From Bacteroidota bacterium (GTDB taxonomy: Bacteria > Bacteroidota > Bacteroidia > UBA7662), in contig SYHW01000033.1 of NCBI GenBank assembly GCA_005799065.1, positions 1 through 40,358 of the forward strand: a stretch of DNA of 40,358 nucleotides, given 5' to 3'. The notes under the pieces are model-generated. The model was not told where the DNA came from. It did not search any database and saw only the letters and a program-made list of their open reading frames with translations. The position numbers and the translations under genes are program-made. Below, one piece after another: positions 1-8,902 of the stretch (position 1 is its first letter; each line of letters opens with the position of its first letter).

Positions 1-28
1 CTGAGCCAGGATCAAACTCTCCGTAGTA
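1..28 (-). rRNA. 16S ribosomal RNA, 5' end only (runs off left edge)
   Basis: The reverse complement of positions 1-20 is the universal 27F primer site (AGAGTTTGATCCTGGCTCAG), which lies at the very 5' end of bacterial 16S rRNA. The gene is therefore on the minus strand and continues beyond the left edge. The exact mature 5' end is not visible; about position 28 is inferred from the usual distance to this site. Confidence 0.95.
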
Positions 29-132
29 AAGTTTAATCTCTAGACTTTCATCTAATTTTTTTGTCCTTGACGTGCCCTCCGCACCCCTCCTCCTCAAACC
101 ATCTCACCCTCACACTCCTGTCTCTCAGGTAT

Positions 133-153
133 CCAGTATGTCAATGAACTTCT
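133..153 (-). other. possible conserved rrn leader element
   Basis: Between the rRNA promoter and 16S, the minus strand contains GAAGTTCATTGACATACTGG. This resembles the GTTCTTTGACAT-type element I remember from rRNA leaders and spacers in Bacteroidota, thought to take part in pre-rRNA processing. The comparison is from memory and unverified. No other structure in positions 29-210 could be assigned. Confidence 0.3.
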
Positions 154-217
154 AAATGCTCCCTCCCGAGAACCACTTCCATTCAGAAACCAAAATTCGG
201 GTGGCTGAATGAGGTTG

Positions 218-247
218 CAAAGATAGGAGGAAAAAACGAACGAGCAA
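218..247 (-). promoter_or_regulatory. rRNA operon promoter (Bacteroidota type)
   Basis: Read on the minus strand there is TTG (247-245), a 19-base spacer and TATCTTTG (225-218). This matches the Bacteroidota housekeeping sigma pattern TTG-N19-TAnnTTTG exactly. The -7 element lies about 190 bases before 16S, so the transcript would have a leader of about 180 nt. No gene lies between it and the rRNA, so it is best read as the rrn promoter. Confidence 0.8.
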
Positions 248-272
248 CTATGGTTAGAAAAAAATATTTAAA

Positions 273-650
273 TCAAAATTGACCCGTGGACAACAACACT
301 AACGTACAGGCTTGCTCTACCTGAATTCCTGCCTCGATGAGCCGTTGGCTGTGCCCATCATGTTCAGCTCCGGGATTCAAAATAACGCGTTGTGGTCTCA
401 GATCACAGATCTTATCGATTAGGCTTTCTAATCGGTCGGGGGCCAAATAAACGGTGATGGTATGGATCTTGAGCATTGGATCTGGCCATTCAATTTTGAT
501 GGCCTCCGAAAAGATGGTCCCTGGTCGACTTCCCAACAGCCAGACTTTGTAGCCATTTCCTATGAGCAGACGAGCTGCCTGGTTAGAATAGCGTTGGGGA
601 TTTTCACTGACCCCTAGAATAAGAACCATGGATTCGACAGGCGTTTTCAT
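273..650 (-). CDS. CoA-binding domain protein (YccU-like)
   Basis: This 125-residue protein is a single Rossmann-type CoA-binding domain. The N-terminus has the family pattern VLILGVSENPQRYSNQAARLL, shortly followed by GYKVWLLG. The C-terminal half carries the PQRVILNPGAEHDG stretch that corresponds to the family's conserved 'PGA..' segment, then a conserved Cys in EQACTLVLL. Length fits the stand-alone family (about 120-140 residues). It is the last gene before the rRNA leader and lies 25 bases downstream of the FAD oxidoreductase on the same strand, so the two may be cotranscribed. The biological role of stand-alone CoA-binding proteins is mostly unknown, and nothing here points to a specific substrate. 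Confidence 0.8.
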   Translation of the reverse strand: MKTPVESMVLILGVSENPQRYSNQAARLLIGNGYKVWLLGSRPGTIFSEAIKIEWPDPMLKIHTITVYLAPDRLESLIDKICDLRPQRVILNPGAEHDGHSQRLIEAGIQVEQACTLVLLSTGQF

Positions 651-675
651 AAAGCCAATATAGCAAGAAACCGCG

Positions 676-2277
676 CTAAGATTGACCCATTAAAAAACGA
701 GCAACAGCCTGCATACTATTGCGCCCATCGATAGCGGCACTCATGATCCCGCCGGCGTAGCCTGCGCCTTCACCAACCGGGAAAAGATTTTCCGCCTGGG
801 GGTGAGACCGGCTTTCTGAATTCCTGGGAATTCTTACGGGAGAGGAGGTGCGCGACTCGGGGGCTACCAGTATCGCCTCGTCTGTGAGAAGTGCCGGCAT
901 GGATCGGCCAAGCTGTTTCAATCCGCCTACCAACCGAGCAGACACCCAATCCGGAAGTACCTCGAATAAGTTTGAAGTGGATACCCCGGGTCGATAGGAG
1001 CAATTAGGAAGACTTGAAGAAGGACGACGCCCCAAAAAATCGGTCAACCGTTGGGCGGGGGCTATTTGGGAGCCCCCTCCGGCCAGCCATGCGGCACGCT
1101 CAATGGCAGCCTGTGCATTCATTAAGGCTAATGGATCATTCATCGAATGGGGGTAGTCGGATAGCCGCACTTCGGTTACCCATCCCGAATTCGCAAAAGG
1201 ATTGTTTCGTTTGCTTGGAGACCATCCGTTGGTCACAATTTCTTCATTGCTTGTAGCACATGGGGCAATGATGCCGCCCGGACACATACAAAATGAAAAA
1301 ACGCCCCTTCCTTCACTTTGCTCCACAAGCTTGTAGCTTGCCGGCGGCAAATGGTGCCGCTGTTCGGTTCTCCGGTATTGAATTTGGTTGATAAGCTCTT
1401 GTGGATGTTCCATTCGGACGCCCAATGCGAATGGCTTTGCCTGCAGCTGCATTCCGGCCTTGTGGAGCATACCATAAATATCCCTTGCACTATGACCCGT
1501 AGCCAACAAGAGTACATCAACCTGGAACCGGTCTCCCGCTGAGGTTCTCACCGCCCGAATACGGTCCGTGTCGCGCTCGAGCCCGGTTACCCATGTGTCG
1601 AAAAGGTACTCCCCTCCGCATGACTCGATAAATGAGCGCATCTGTATGAGAACATCAGGCAATTTATTGGTTCCAATATGGGGATGGGCATCGATGAGAA
1701 TGTCAGGTGGGGCGCCGAAATGAACTAAAATATCGAGTATGGGTCGGAGATCTCCTCGTTTCAATGAACGCGTGTAGAGCTTGCCATCGGAAAAGGTTCC
1801 TGCGCCTCCTTCTCCAAAGCAGTAATTCGAATGGGGCGACACAATTCCTTCTCGGGTAATCTTCACGAGGTCTCGGCGACGATCACGCACCGACTTTCCC
1901 CGCTCTAGAATGATGGGTTTGTAGCCCAAAGCAATGCACTCTAGGGCAGCAAACAGTCCTGCTGGTCCGGCTCCGACAATATGTACAGGACGCGCATGAT
2001 GTACTGAATTTTGAGTGGGCTCACCCATTGGGGCTGCCGGAATGGCGCCATTTTCCAAGGTATAATTCCATTCAGCCCTTCCATGCCGCGCATCTAGATT
2101 TCTTCGAACAATGCGAATGGGCACATCGGCTCCGAATGGACTGTTTGCGGTTAAGTAGGCCGACAACGACTGAGGATCGGCAGCGGTCGCAGCACCCACT
2201 TTCAACACATGACCCGCTTCAGGAACATCTTGTTGTTTTCTGTTTGCCTTTGGTTTTCGGGGATCTGTCCGTTTCAT
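676..2277 (-). CDS. FAD-dependent oxidoreductase (COG2509-type)
   Basis: This 533-residue flavoprotein belongs to the uncharacterised FAD-dependent dehydrogenase group. After about 95 residues without a clear fold signature comes a dinucleotide-binding motif, VHIVGAGPAGLFAA (GxGxxG around residue 102), ending in the acidic ILERG that binds the FAD ribose. A second nucleotide-type motif, VDVLLLATGHSARD, lies mid-protein. The C-terminus has LFPVGEGAGYAGGIMSAAIDG, the usual FAD-contacting end segment of this family. Length and motif order fit a complete protein starting at ATG 2277. The reaction and substrate are not known for the family. It may share a transcript with the CoA-binding protein downstream. 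Its own promoter was not recognised, although DnaA-box-like sites lie directly upstream. Confidence 0.82.
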   Translation of the reverse strand: MKRTDPRKPKANRKQQDVPEAGHVLKVGAATAADPQSLSAYLTANSPFGADVPIRIVRRNLDARHGRAEWNYTLENGAIPAAPMGEPTQNSVHHARPVHIVGAGPAGLFAALECIALGYKPIILERGKSVRDRRRDLVKITREGIVSPHSNYCFGEGGAGTFSDGKLYTRSLKRGDLRPILDILVHFGAPPDILIDAHPHIGTNKLPDVLIQMRSFIESCGGEYLFDTWVTGLERDTDRIRAVRTSAGDRFQVDVLLLATGHSARDIYGMLHKAGMQLQAKPFALGVRMEHPQELINQIQYRRTEQRHHLPPASYKLVEQSEGRGVFSFCMCPGGIIAPCATSNEEIVTNGWSPSKRNNPFANSGWVTEVRLSDYPHSMNDPLALMNAQAAIERAAWLAGGGSQIAPAQRLTDFLGRRPSSSLPNCSYRPGVSTSNLFEVLPDWVSARLVGGLKQLGRSMPALLTDEAILVAPESRTSSPVRIPRNSESRSHPQAENLFPVGEGAGYAGGIMSAAIDGRNSMQAVARFLMGQS

Positions 2278-2295
2278 TGCTGTATTGGCGCTAAG

Positions 2296-2347
2296 TTATC
2301 CACCTTTTATCCACCATTTTCCGAGATATTGCAAAAAATGGGCATAA
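2296..2347. promoter_or_regulatory. cluster of DnaA-box-like sites beside dnaB
   Basis: Two identical TTATCCACC sequences on the plus strand (2296-2304 and 2307-2315) differ from the DnaA box TTATNCACA only in the last base and start 11 bases apart, about one helical turn. A third near-match, TTATGCCCA, is on the minus strand at 2347-2339. An AT-rich stretch (about 2355-2373) follows. The cluster sits in the divergent gap between the FAD oxidoreductase and dnaB. DnaA binding is inferred only from the motif. Confidence 0.45.
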
Positions 2348-2413
2348 CTGGTGGAAATTTAAATATGAATTTTGGTAACGCTCGTGTCTACAAGCCTCCC
2401 TATTATTGCATTA

Positions 2414-3964
2414 ATGGAACTGAATCAATCCAAAAACATACGTAGAGGTCGAGGTGCCTCTACCCCTTCTGCCCTGATGCGAGAAGTGAGTCAAATGGCC
2501 ACAGGTAAAGTGCCGCCTCAATCGGTGGAACTCGAGGAAGCCGTATTGGGCGCACTGATGTTGGAAAAGGAAGCCCTCTCAGCGGTCATTGACGTTTTGA
2601 AGCCTGAGGTTTTTTATGTTCCAAAAAATCAGAGGGTCTATGAGGCCATTCAGCGCTTGTTTGAGCAGTCGAAGCCCGTAGATCTTTTAACCGTAACACA
2701 AGAACTCCGCCAACTGGGCACCTTAGAGGAGGTGGGTGGCTCGTTTCATGTGGCTGAACTCACCAATCGGGTGGGGTCGGCAGCCCACGTAGAATACCAT
2801 GCTCGCGTTTTACTTGAAAAGCACATTCTTCGAGAGCTGATCCGTCTTTCGGGGGATGTCACGCGATTGGCCTTTGATGAAACCACCGATGTGTTCGAGC
2901 TCCTCGACAAGGCTGAATCTGATTTGTTTGCCGTTGCTGATCAACACATCCGTCGCAACAGTGAGGGCATGAGTACTTTGGTGGCACGTGCCATTCGACA
3001 GATTGAAGAGGTTGGTCAACAAGAAGACGGAATGTCGGGTGTTCCATCGGGTTTTGCAGGCCTCGATCGACTGACGAATGGCTGGCAGCGGGCAACACTG
3101 AATATCATTGCCGCGCGACCAGCCATGGGTAAGACAGCCTTTGTGTTGGGATTGGCGCGCAATGCAGCGGTTGACTTCAAAAAACCGATAGCTTTTTTTT
3201 CGCTTGAAATGAGCAGCGTGGAACTGGTGAACCGCCTAATTTCCTCGGAAACCGAGATTGAGGCTGAAAAAATCAAAAAAGGGAAACTAGAACCCCACGA
3301 ATGGGCGCAGCTGAATTCTCGAATCACCCAGTTATCATCGGCTCCATTTTTCATTGACGACACGCCGCAAATCACATTATTTGAATTACGGGCAAAATGC
3401 AGACGACTTAAGGCGCAACACGACATACAAATGGTCATGATCGATTACCTGCAATTGATGAGCGGCGGCTCTGAGTCGTCGGGGAACAACCGAGAACAGG
3501 TAATCGCCAGTATTTCACGGGGCTTGAAGGCGCTTTCTAAGGAACTCGACATCCCTGTTATTGCCTTATCACAGTTGAGTCGTGCGGTTGAGACGAGAGG
3601 TGGTACCAAAAAGCCTATGCTCTCTGACCTGCGGGAATCGGGTTCCATCGAGCAAGATGCAGATATTGTTATGTTTATTTTCAGGCCAGACTACTATGGA
3701 ATGGAAGACGACACCGCCCCCCCTGGATCAACCCAGATCATCATAGCCAAGCACCGAAATGGTCAAACGGGAGAGGTTTCGCTGAAATTTCTGAATCGCT
3801 TTGCCAAATTTGTGGATTGGTCGGATGACTTTGGTGCTTCGCCTTTTCCAGTTCGCTCTGATGGGGGTGGAAAAAAAGGTGGTGGTGGTGGAGTTTCCAT
3901 GCGAACAATGCCTTCGCGCATGAATCAGATGGACGACCCGGACGATGAGGACTCACCCTTTTAA
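2414..3964 (+). CDS. dnaB: replicative DNA helicase DnaB
   Basis: This hexameric 5'-3' helicase unwinds DNA at the replication fork. The N-terminal DnaB domain (about residues 30-135) contains the typical PPQSVELEEAVLGALML. The RecA-like C-terminal domain has Walker A ARPAMGKTAF near residue 234, Walker B VMIDYLQLM near 340, and LSDLRESGSIEQDAD with the arginine/acidic residues of this family. The tail is glycine-rich (GGGKKGGGGG). I chose ATG 2414 (516 aa) because the longer frame begins with TTG at 2372 and adds only a non-conserved hydrophobic stretch. The upstream gap contains DnaA-box-like sites, which may regulate the gene or mark a replication element. No good -7 box was found. Confidence 0.96.
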   Translation: MELNQSKNIRRGRGASTPSALMREVSQMATGKVPPQSVELEEAVLGALMLEKEALSAVIDVLKPEVFYVPKNQRVYEAIQRLFEQSKPVDLLTVTQELRQLGTLEEVGGSFHVAELTNRVGSAAHVEYHARVLLEKHILRELIRLSGDVTRLAFDETTDVFELLDKAESDLFAVADQHIRRNSEGMSTLVARAIRQIEEVGQQEDGMSGVPSGFAGLDRLTNGWQRATLNIIAARPAMGKTAFVLGLARNAAVDFKKPIAFFSLEMSSVELVNRLISSETEIEAEKIKKGKLEPHEWAQLNSRITQLSSAPFFIDDTPQITLFELRAKCRRLKAQHDIQMVMIDYLQLMSGGSESSGNNREQVIASISRGLKALSKELDIPVIALSQLSRAVETRGGTKKPMLSDLRESGSIEQDADIVMFIFRPDYYGMEDDTAPPGSTQIIIAKHRNGQTGEVSLKFLNRFAKFVDWSDDFGASPFPVRSDGGGKKGGGGGVSMRTMPSRMNQMDDPDDEDSPF

Positions 3965-3983
3965 ATGGCCGTGGAGGCAAGTC

Positions 3984-4062
3984 GATTAATCCTGTTTGAA
4001 CCTATTTGTACCAATATGAACCTGTTTGATTTTATTGGAGCCAATTTGAACCTGTTTGATCC
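3984..4062. repeat. 30-bp direct repeats between dnaB and ung
   Basis: The 107-base gap holds two near-identical 20-mers, CCAATATGAACCTGTTTGAT (4011-4030) and the same with one change at 4041-4060, spaced 30 bases. A more degenerate copy (CCTGTTTGAACCTATTTG) begins at 3991. No hairpin terminator or clear promoter was found there. Confidence 0.75.
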
Positions 4063-4071
4063 TGAGTTAAT

Positions 4072-4794
4072 ATGAACACGCTGACTTCTAACCAAGATGG
4101 GTTTGCGGTTCTGCCCCAGAGTCGTATTCGACTTTCTGATGCATGGCGATCTTTGGTTGGGGATTGCTTTGCAGCGCCATATTTTTCATCCCTCAAAAGG
4201 ACATTGGTTGAAGAACTACAGTCTGGGGCTCAGATTTATCCGCCTAAACAATACTGGTTTGAGGCCTTTGACCGAACTGATCCCTCAGATGTACGGGTTG
4301 TGATAATCGGCCAAGATCCATACCATGGGCCCGGACAGGCACACGGATTGGCATTTTCGGTGTTGTCTGGAACGCCTATTCCTCCATCATTGCGCAACAT
4401 CATCACCGAAATAGAGTGCGATTTGGGGTTAAAATGGCCGATCGAGCGCGGTGGGAATTTGTCGCATTGGGCAGACCAAGGTGTATTGCTGCTGAACAGC
4501 ATACTGACCGTGCGCAACGGATGCCCTGGATCCCATAGAAATATTGGGTGGGAAAAGTTTACAGATACCATTATTTCTAAAATCAGCCTAAATCAGTCGC
4601 ACATCGTTTTTATGCTCTGGGGCAGTTATGCGCAATCGAAAAGGACTCTTATTGATCAAGAGAAGCACTTGATTTTGGAAGCACCCCATCCCTCTCCTTT
4701 ATCGGCATACAGAGGTTGGTTCGGTAGCGGTCATTTCAGTCTTGCCAATGCGTACTTGAAAATCCGGGGAAAAGGCGCGATTGTGTGGTGTTGA
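4072..4794 (+). CDS. ung: uracil-DNA glycosylase
   Basis: This enzyme removes uracil from DNA and starts base-excision repair. The 240-residue protein has the family-1 active-site motif GQDPYHGPGQAHGLAFSV, with catalytic Asp82 in GQDPYH (residues 80-85). It also has the uracil-recognition segment LLLNSILTVR and the DNA-intercalation loop HPSPLSAYRG near residue 206 with its His. Length is normal for the family (about 220-230). It starts at ATG 4072, about 107 bases after dnaB, across a repeat-bearing gap, so cotranscription with dnaB is possible but unproven. Confidence 0.96.
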   Translation: MNTLTSNQDGFAVLPQSRIRLSDAWRSLVGDCFAAPYFSSLKRTLVEELQSGAQIYPPKQYWFEAFDRTDPSDVRVVIIGQDPYHGPGQAHGLAFSVLSGTPIPPSLRNIITEIECDLGLKWPIERGGNLSHWADQGVLLLNSILTVRNGCPGSHRNIGWEKFTDTIISKISLNQSHIVFMLWGSYAQSKRTLIDQEKHLILEAPHPSPLSAYRGWFGSGHFSLANAYLKIRGKGAIVWC

Positions 4795-4845
4795 TGGGGT
4801 GGCACATTATAACTTAAATATTTGGCTATTTTTGAGGCTGAACCT

Positions 4846-6039
4846 ATGACAAAACTATCTCAAAAGATTCTGGAGTTGCGCGATTCAGAAACGCTTGCTA
4901 TGGCAGCGCGCAGCAGGGCATTGGCCGCACAAGGATTTTCCGTCATTAATTTAAGTCTCGGTGAGCCCGATTTTCCGACACCGCTTCACATCCAAGAGGC
5001 TGCACATGATGCTATTCGAGACAATTTTACTTTCTATACCCCGGTTGCAGGATATTCAGATACGCGCAAAGCAGTAGCGGAGAAATTATGGCGCGACAAC
5101 CGGCTTATGTATTCGCCTGAACAAATCGTGTGCAGTACGGGTGCCAAGCAATCTATAATCAATTTATTATTATGTATCCTCAATCCGGGCGATGAAGTGC
5201 TCCTACCTGCACCATACTGGGTGAGTTATTTAAGTATGATAGAATGGGCATCGGGCATCCCTGTGGTTTTGCCCAGCGGTGTGGATCAATCCTACAAAGT
5301 GAGTCCGGAACAAGTGGAAGCCGCAATCACGCCCAAGACAAAAGCATTTCTGTTTTCCTCGCCCTGCAATCCGACGGGGAGTGTTTACTCGGCTGCTGAG
5401 CTTGAGGAATTAGCGCTCGTTTTTAGAAAATTCCCAGACATTATTGTCATTTCTGACGAAATATATGAATACATCAATTTTCTGCCGCAACACGACAGCA
5501 TCCTTCATTGTGCTGGAATGCAAGAGCGGGGGGTGTTGATCAACGGCCTATCGAAGGGATTTTCAATGACTGGCTGGCGTTTTGGCTATTTAGCCGCAAG
5601 CCAAGAAATTGCTACCGCCTGCGTCAAGCTACAAGGACAATTCACAAGTGCCACATGCAGCATTACCCAGAGGGCGGCCATTGCCGCATTGACGGGCGAC
5701 TTAGCACCCACGCACCTCATGTGCGATGCCTTTCGCAGACGTCGAGATCTAGCATTAGAGGGGTTGCTTTCCATTCCCGGCATTCGTTGTAATCGTCCGG
5801 ACGGAGCATTTTATTTGTTCCCCGATATCACGCACTATCTGGGGCGAAGTTTCAAGGGTCAAGCCATACAAGACGCGGGTGCGCTGTGTGACCACTTACT
5901 CAACGAGGCATATGTGGCTTTGGTGGCGGGTGACGCTTTTGGGGCGCCTGGTTGCCTGCGCATTTCATACGCAACCAGTGAGGATCGGATTTTAGATGCT
6001 GTTAATCGCATTGCCAATGCTCTATATGTGCTTGAATGA
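4846..6039 (+). CDS. aspC: class I aminotransferase, aspartate aminotransferase type
   Basis: This is a pyridoxal-phosphate fold-type I aminotransferase, probably interconverting aspartate/2-oxoglutarate and oxaloacetate/glutamate. Visible features are NLSLGEPDFPTP near the N-terminus, CSTGAKQSI, SSPCNPTGSVYS (the N of NPTG contacts the cofactor), VISDEIYEY, and the PLP lysine in LSKGFSMTGWRFGY (Lys237). C-terminal LRISYATSED carries the carboxylate-binding Arg. I chose ATG 4846 (397 aa), because the longer frame begins with TTG 4822 and adds only eight residues. A TATTTTTG box at 4827-4834 matches the Bacteroidota -7 element but lacks a -33 partner. The stop overlaps the start of the heptose kinase gene (ATGATGA), which indicates coupling. 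Substrate specificity is inferred; related enzymes use other amino acids. Confidence 0.88.
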   Translation: MTKLSQKILELRDSETLAMAARSRALAAQGFSVINLSLGEPDFPTPLHIQEAAHDAIRDNFTFYTPVAGYSDTRKAVAEKLWRDNRLMYSPEQIVCSTGAKQSIINLLLCILNPGDEVLLPAPYWVSYLSMIEWASGIPVVLPSGVDQSYKVSPEQVEAAITPKTKAFLFSSPCNPTGSVYSAAELEELALVFRKFPDIIVISDEIYEYINFLPQHDSILHCAGMQERGVLINGLSKGFSMTGWRFGYLAASQEIATACVKLQGQFTSATCSITQRAAIAALTGDLAPTHLMCDAFRRRRDLALEGLLSIPGIRCNRPDGAFYLFPDITHYLGRSFKGQAIQDAGALCDHLLNEAYVALVAGDAFGAPGCLRISYATSEDRILDAVNRIANALYVLE

Positions 6040-7040
6040 TGATTGAATCTGAACTCAACTACTTTTTTGAACGACTACCCGGGATCCGTGCGCTTGTATT
6101 GGGAGATGTCATGATTGACCGTTATTCGTATGTGAGACAGGAACGGATGTCGCCAGAGGCACCTGTTCCCGTTTGGGATGTTGAGCATAGGGATTCGCGA
6201 TTAGGTGGCGCCGGTCATGTTGCACTCAATTTGAAATCTCTCGGTTGCCAAGTGCGTTTGGTGGGCCTGGCTGGTCGAGATGCGGATGGTATTGTACTGC
6301 AGAGTCTAATGCGCGAACTAAATCTCGACGACCAGTTTATTATTTCTTCCCCCACTCGTCGAACCACATTAAAACATCGAATCATAAATCGAAATACACA
6401 CTTGGCACGTATTGATGAGGAAGATACGCACGACGCGGATTTGATGGAGGAGGAGTTGTTAAATGCGAGGCTCATATCGGCTTTCGAGGATGTTGATGTG
6501 CTCATTTTGCAGGATTACAACAAGGGGGTACTGAGTGAAGCCGTGATTCGTTTTGCCCTTAAATTGGCGCATGATCGATCGATTCCTGTCGCTGTAGATC
6601 CAAAAAAGCGGAATTTTTTCGCCTATACAGACGTTGATCTTTTTAAGCCAAATCACAAAGAATTATGTGAAGCAATGAATCTTGTGGTTTCAAAAAAAGA
6701 TCATGCGGGTCTTTTTTCATTAATGGATGATTGCAGGAATCGCATCAGCGCCCATTCGATTTTGCTTACCCTTTCGGAGGAAGGCATTTTGTTTGATCAG
6801 GAGCATGTTCATGGGCATTTACCGGCACAGTCCATGGAAGTCGTTGATGTTTCTGGCGCTGGAGATACAGTGATTGCTGTCGCCGCCTGCGCCCTTGCAT
6901 TGAATTTACCGATCAAAAACATCGCTGCACTATCGAATTTGGCCGGTGGACTGGCCTGTACACAAGCTGGTGTACGTCCGGTTAGCCATCAATCGCTCCG
7001 TATTGCTGCCCAACACTTGACTTTTTCTGTCCATAACTGA
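6036..7040 (+). CDS. rfaE1: D-glycero-beta-D-manno-heptose-7-phosphate kinase (RfaE N-domain)
   Basis: This PfkB/ribokinase-fold kinase phosphorylates heptose-7-phosphate at C1 on the way to ADP-heptose for LPS core. Signatures are VLGDVMIDRYSYV..RMSPEAPVPV near the N-terminus, which is specific for the RfaE/HldE kinase domain, then GGAGHVALNL, VDPKKRNFFAY, FKPNHKE, and the catalytic GAGD (residues 274-277) in VVDVSGAGDTVIAVAA. At 334 residues it has only the kinase domain. The adenylyltransferase half that is fused in E. coli HldE must be a separate gene, not seen in this window. It overlaps the preceding aminotransferase by 4 bases and is 45 bases before trkH. Confidence 0.9.
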   Translation: MMIESELNYFFERLPGIRALVLGDVMIDRYSYVRQERMSPEAPVPVWDVEHRDSRLGGAGHVALNLKSLGCQVRLVGLAGRDADGIVLQSLMRELNLDDQFIISSPTRRTTLKHRIINRNTHLARIDEEDTHDADLMEEELLNARLISAFEDVDVLILQDYNKGVLSEAVIRFALKLAHDRSIPVAVDPKKRNFFAYTDVDLFKPNHKELCEAMNLVVSKKDHAGLFSLMDDCRNRISAHSILLTLSEEGILFDQEHVHGHLPAQSMEVVDVSGAGDTVIAVAACALALNLPIKNIAALSNLAGGLACTQAGVRPVSHQSLRIAAQHLTFSVHN

Positions 7041-7085
7041 TCATGAAGATCCTTCGTTTCTGTATTGATTATTTGCGTGCCTAAT

Positions 7086-8897
7086 ATGAACCAACAAGGG
7101 ATTTGGGAACGGCTGCTTTTGAGATTCTATAGGAACTCAGAGCCAATACTTCGAAGCTTGACCGGCCTGAGGGTATTAGCAAGCTTGATTTCCCTCTTTT
7201 TGGTGGTTTATTACTATGGATTCCCGCATTCACCCGCTGGATCGGCTACATTGATTTTCCTAACACAATCCATGTTTGGTTTTTTTGTGTTTAGCTATCT
7301 CATAAGGGCATTTTTCTCGATGCATGCTTGGCAATACATCAAGGACACCCTTTTCGAAGCCATTGTTATTGGCTTATTGTTGCTTGATGTTGTCGGCCTG
7401 CTTGCAGGTTATCCGTTTATCCAGAATTTCCTTAAAGCCATTGAACTTGAAAACCTGATTCCGGCCTATACTTTTTTCGTACAAATGTACCTGATGGTCA
7501 TCGTACTCACTGAATCAACGCGATTGGGTTCCGAAATTCTTACCATTCGCCTCAAACCGGCCACAACATTGCTGTTCTCATTTGCTCTGCTCATTTTAGC
7601 TGGCACGCTTTTGCTGATGATGCCTGAAATGGGGGCTGGGGGCAAGCCAGCTACATTCATGCAAGCGCTTTTCACTTCTGTGAGCGCATCTTGTATCACG
7701 GGATTATCAACTGTCGACATTGGGACCCACTTCAGTGCACGTGGCCATATTGTGATTTTGATGCTCATCCAAATTGGTGGTTTGGGCATCCTGACATTTG
7801 CTACGTTCTTCGCACTGTTTCTTAAAAAAGGCATCGGAATTAATCATCAGGCGATGATTCGTGATTTTATGTCAGAGGACACCCTTTTTGATGCCAAAAG
7901 CATGCTGGGACGAATCATTTTTTTTACATTTTTCATTGAAGCAGCAACCGCATTGGGCTTGTTCATTTTATGGGATGCACGAGCGCCTTTTTTCCATGAC
8001 CCGGTAGAAAAGGCTTTTCAATCGGTGTTTCACAGCATTTCAGCTTTTTGCAATGCCGGATTCTCGCTCATGCCGCAAGGTCTGTATCAAAATTGGCTTC
8101 GGGATCGGTTATCGATCCATATGTTGTTGGCGGGTACTATTTTTTTAGGTAGTTTGGGTTTTCCTGCGCTTAAAGATATTTTCGAACTCAACAACATTCG
8201 CCAGAGAATTCAAACACCATGGAAGCCATGGAAGCTTTCGACACGCATTGCATTTTTTTCATCGGTTGCACTGGTCATTTTTGGAACGCTGGTATTTTTC
8301 CTCACGGAGCGCAACGGAGTTTTGGACGGATTGAGTCTGGCTGAACGTTGGATTCACGCTATTTTCCAATCGGTTTCACCCCGCACTGCAGGATTTAATA
8401 CGGTAGATATGGGTACACTGTCTGCACCTGCCGTTATCCTTCTCATTTTCCTGATGTTCATAGGGGGGTCATCGGGATCTACAGCTGGAGGTATTAAGAC
8501 CTCTACATTTATGGTCATTCTACTCGCCATAAGTGCCACAATTCGCGGAAAAAACAGCCTTGAACTCGGAGGGCGAAGCATTTCTTTTGAATTACTCAAC
8601 AAAGCATACACAATTTTTGTATTCTCTGCTTCATTTATCCTGATTTCCGTTTTCTTCTTATCTTGGTTTGAGCCCACCGTTCCTGTTTTGGATTTGGTTT
8701 TCGAGGAGGTTTCTGCCTTTTGTACGGTAGGACTTACAAGAGGTATAACACCAAACTTGGGCATTCCTGCTCAAATGGTTCTGATAATCTCCATGTTTGT
8801 TGGCCGTGTTGGTACCCTCACTTTGGCTTTTTCTTTGGCATCGAGAACAGCCTCAACCGCATATCGTTATCCGCGGTCACATGTCCTGGTGGGTTGA
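7086..8897 (+). CDS. trkH: TrkH/KtrB-type potassium uptake channel subunit
   Basis: This is an integral membrane K+ translocation subunit. The four pore-loop repeats of the superfamily are visible in order: SCITGLSTVD (about residue 205), SAFCNAGFSL (about 322), SPRTAGFNTVD (about 435) and SAFCTVGLTRG (about 546). Each has the selectivity-filter glycine. The N-terminal 150 residues add further hydrophobic helices, making the protein (603 aa) longer than minimal KtrB. I preferred ATG 7086 to the TTG at 7065. The cytosolic NAD-binding partner (TrkA/KtrA) is not in the window. The gene ends 5 bases before the oppositely oriented ABC permease, with no terminator visible between them. Confidence 0.92.
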   Translation: MNQQGIWERLLLRFYRNSEPILRSLTGLRVLASLISLFLVVYYYGFPHSPAGSATLIFLTQSMFGFFVFSYLIRAFFSMHAWQYIKDTLFEAIVIGLLLLDVVGLLAGYPFIQNFLKAIELENLIPAYTFFVQMYLMVIVLTESTRLGSEILTIRLKPATTLLFSFALLILAGTLLLMMPEMGAGGKPATFMQALFTSVSASCITGLSTVDIGTHFSARGHIVILMLIQIGGLGILTFATFFALFLKKGIGINHQAMIRDFMSEDTLFDAKSMLGRIIFFTFFIEAATALGLFILWDARAPFFHDPVEKAFQSVFHSISAFCNAGFSLMPQGLYQNWLRDRLSIHMLLAGTIFLGSLGFPALKDIFELNNIRQRIQTPWKPWKLSTRIAFFSSVALVIFGTLVFFLTERNGVLDGLSLAERWIHAIFQSVSPRTAGFNTVDMGTLSAPAVILLIFLMFIGGSSGSTAGGIKTSTFMVILLAISATIRGKNSLELGGRSISFELLNKAYTIFVFSASFILISVFFLSWFEPTVPVLDLVFEEVSAFCTVGLTRGITPNLGIPAQMVLIISMFVGRVGTLTLAFSLASRTASTAYRYPRSHVLVG

Positions 8898-8902
8898 TTC
8901 CG

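Noticed and set aside
1318-1542. Plus-strand frame inside the FAD oxidoreductase
   Set aside because: It is a shadow of the opposite-strand gene with no domain of its own.
2372-2413. Longer dnaB N-terminus from TTG 2372
   Set aside because: The extra 14 residues are hydrophobic and not family-like; ATG 2414 gives the usual N-terminus.
8898-8902. Missing terminator between convergent trkH and the ABC permease
   Set aside because: Five bases of gap cannot hold one; overlapping 3' ends are common, so I do not treat this as unusual.
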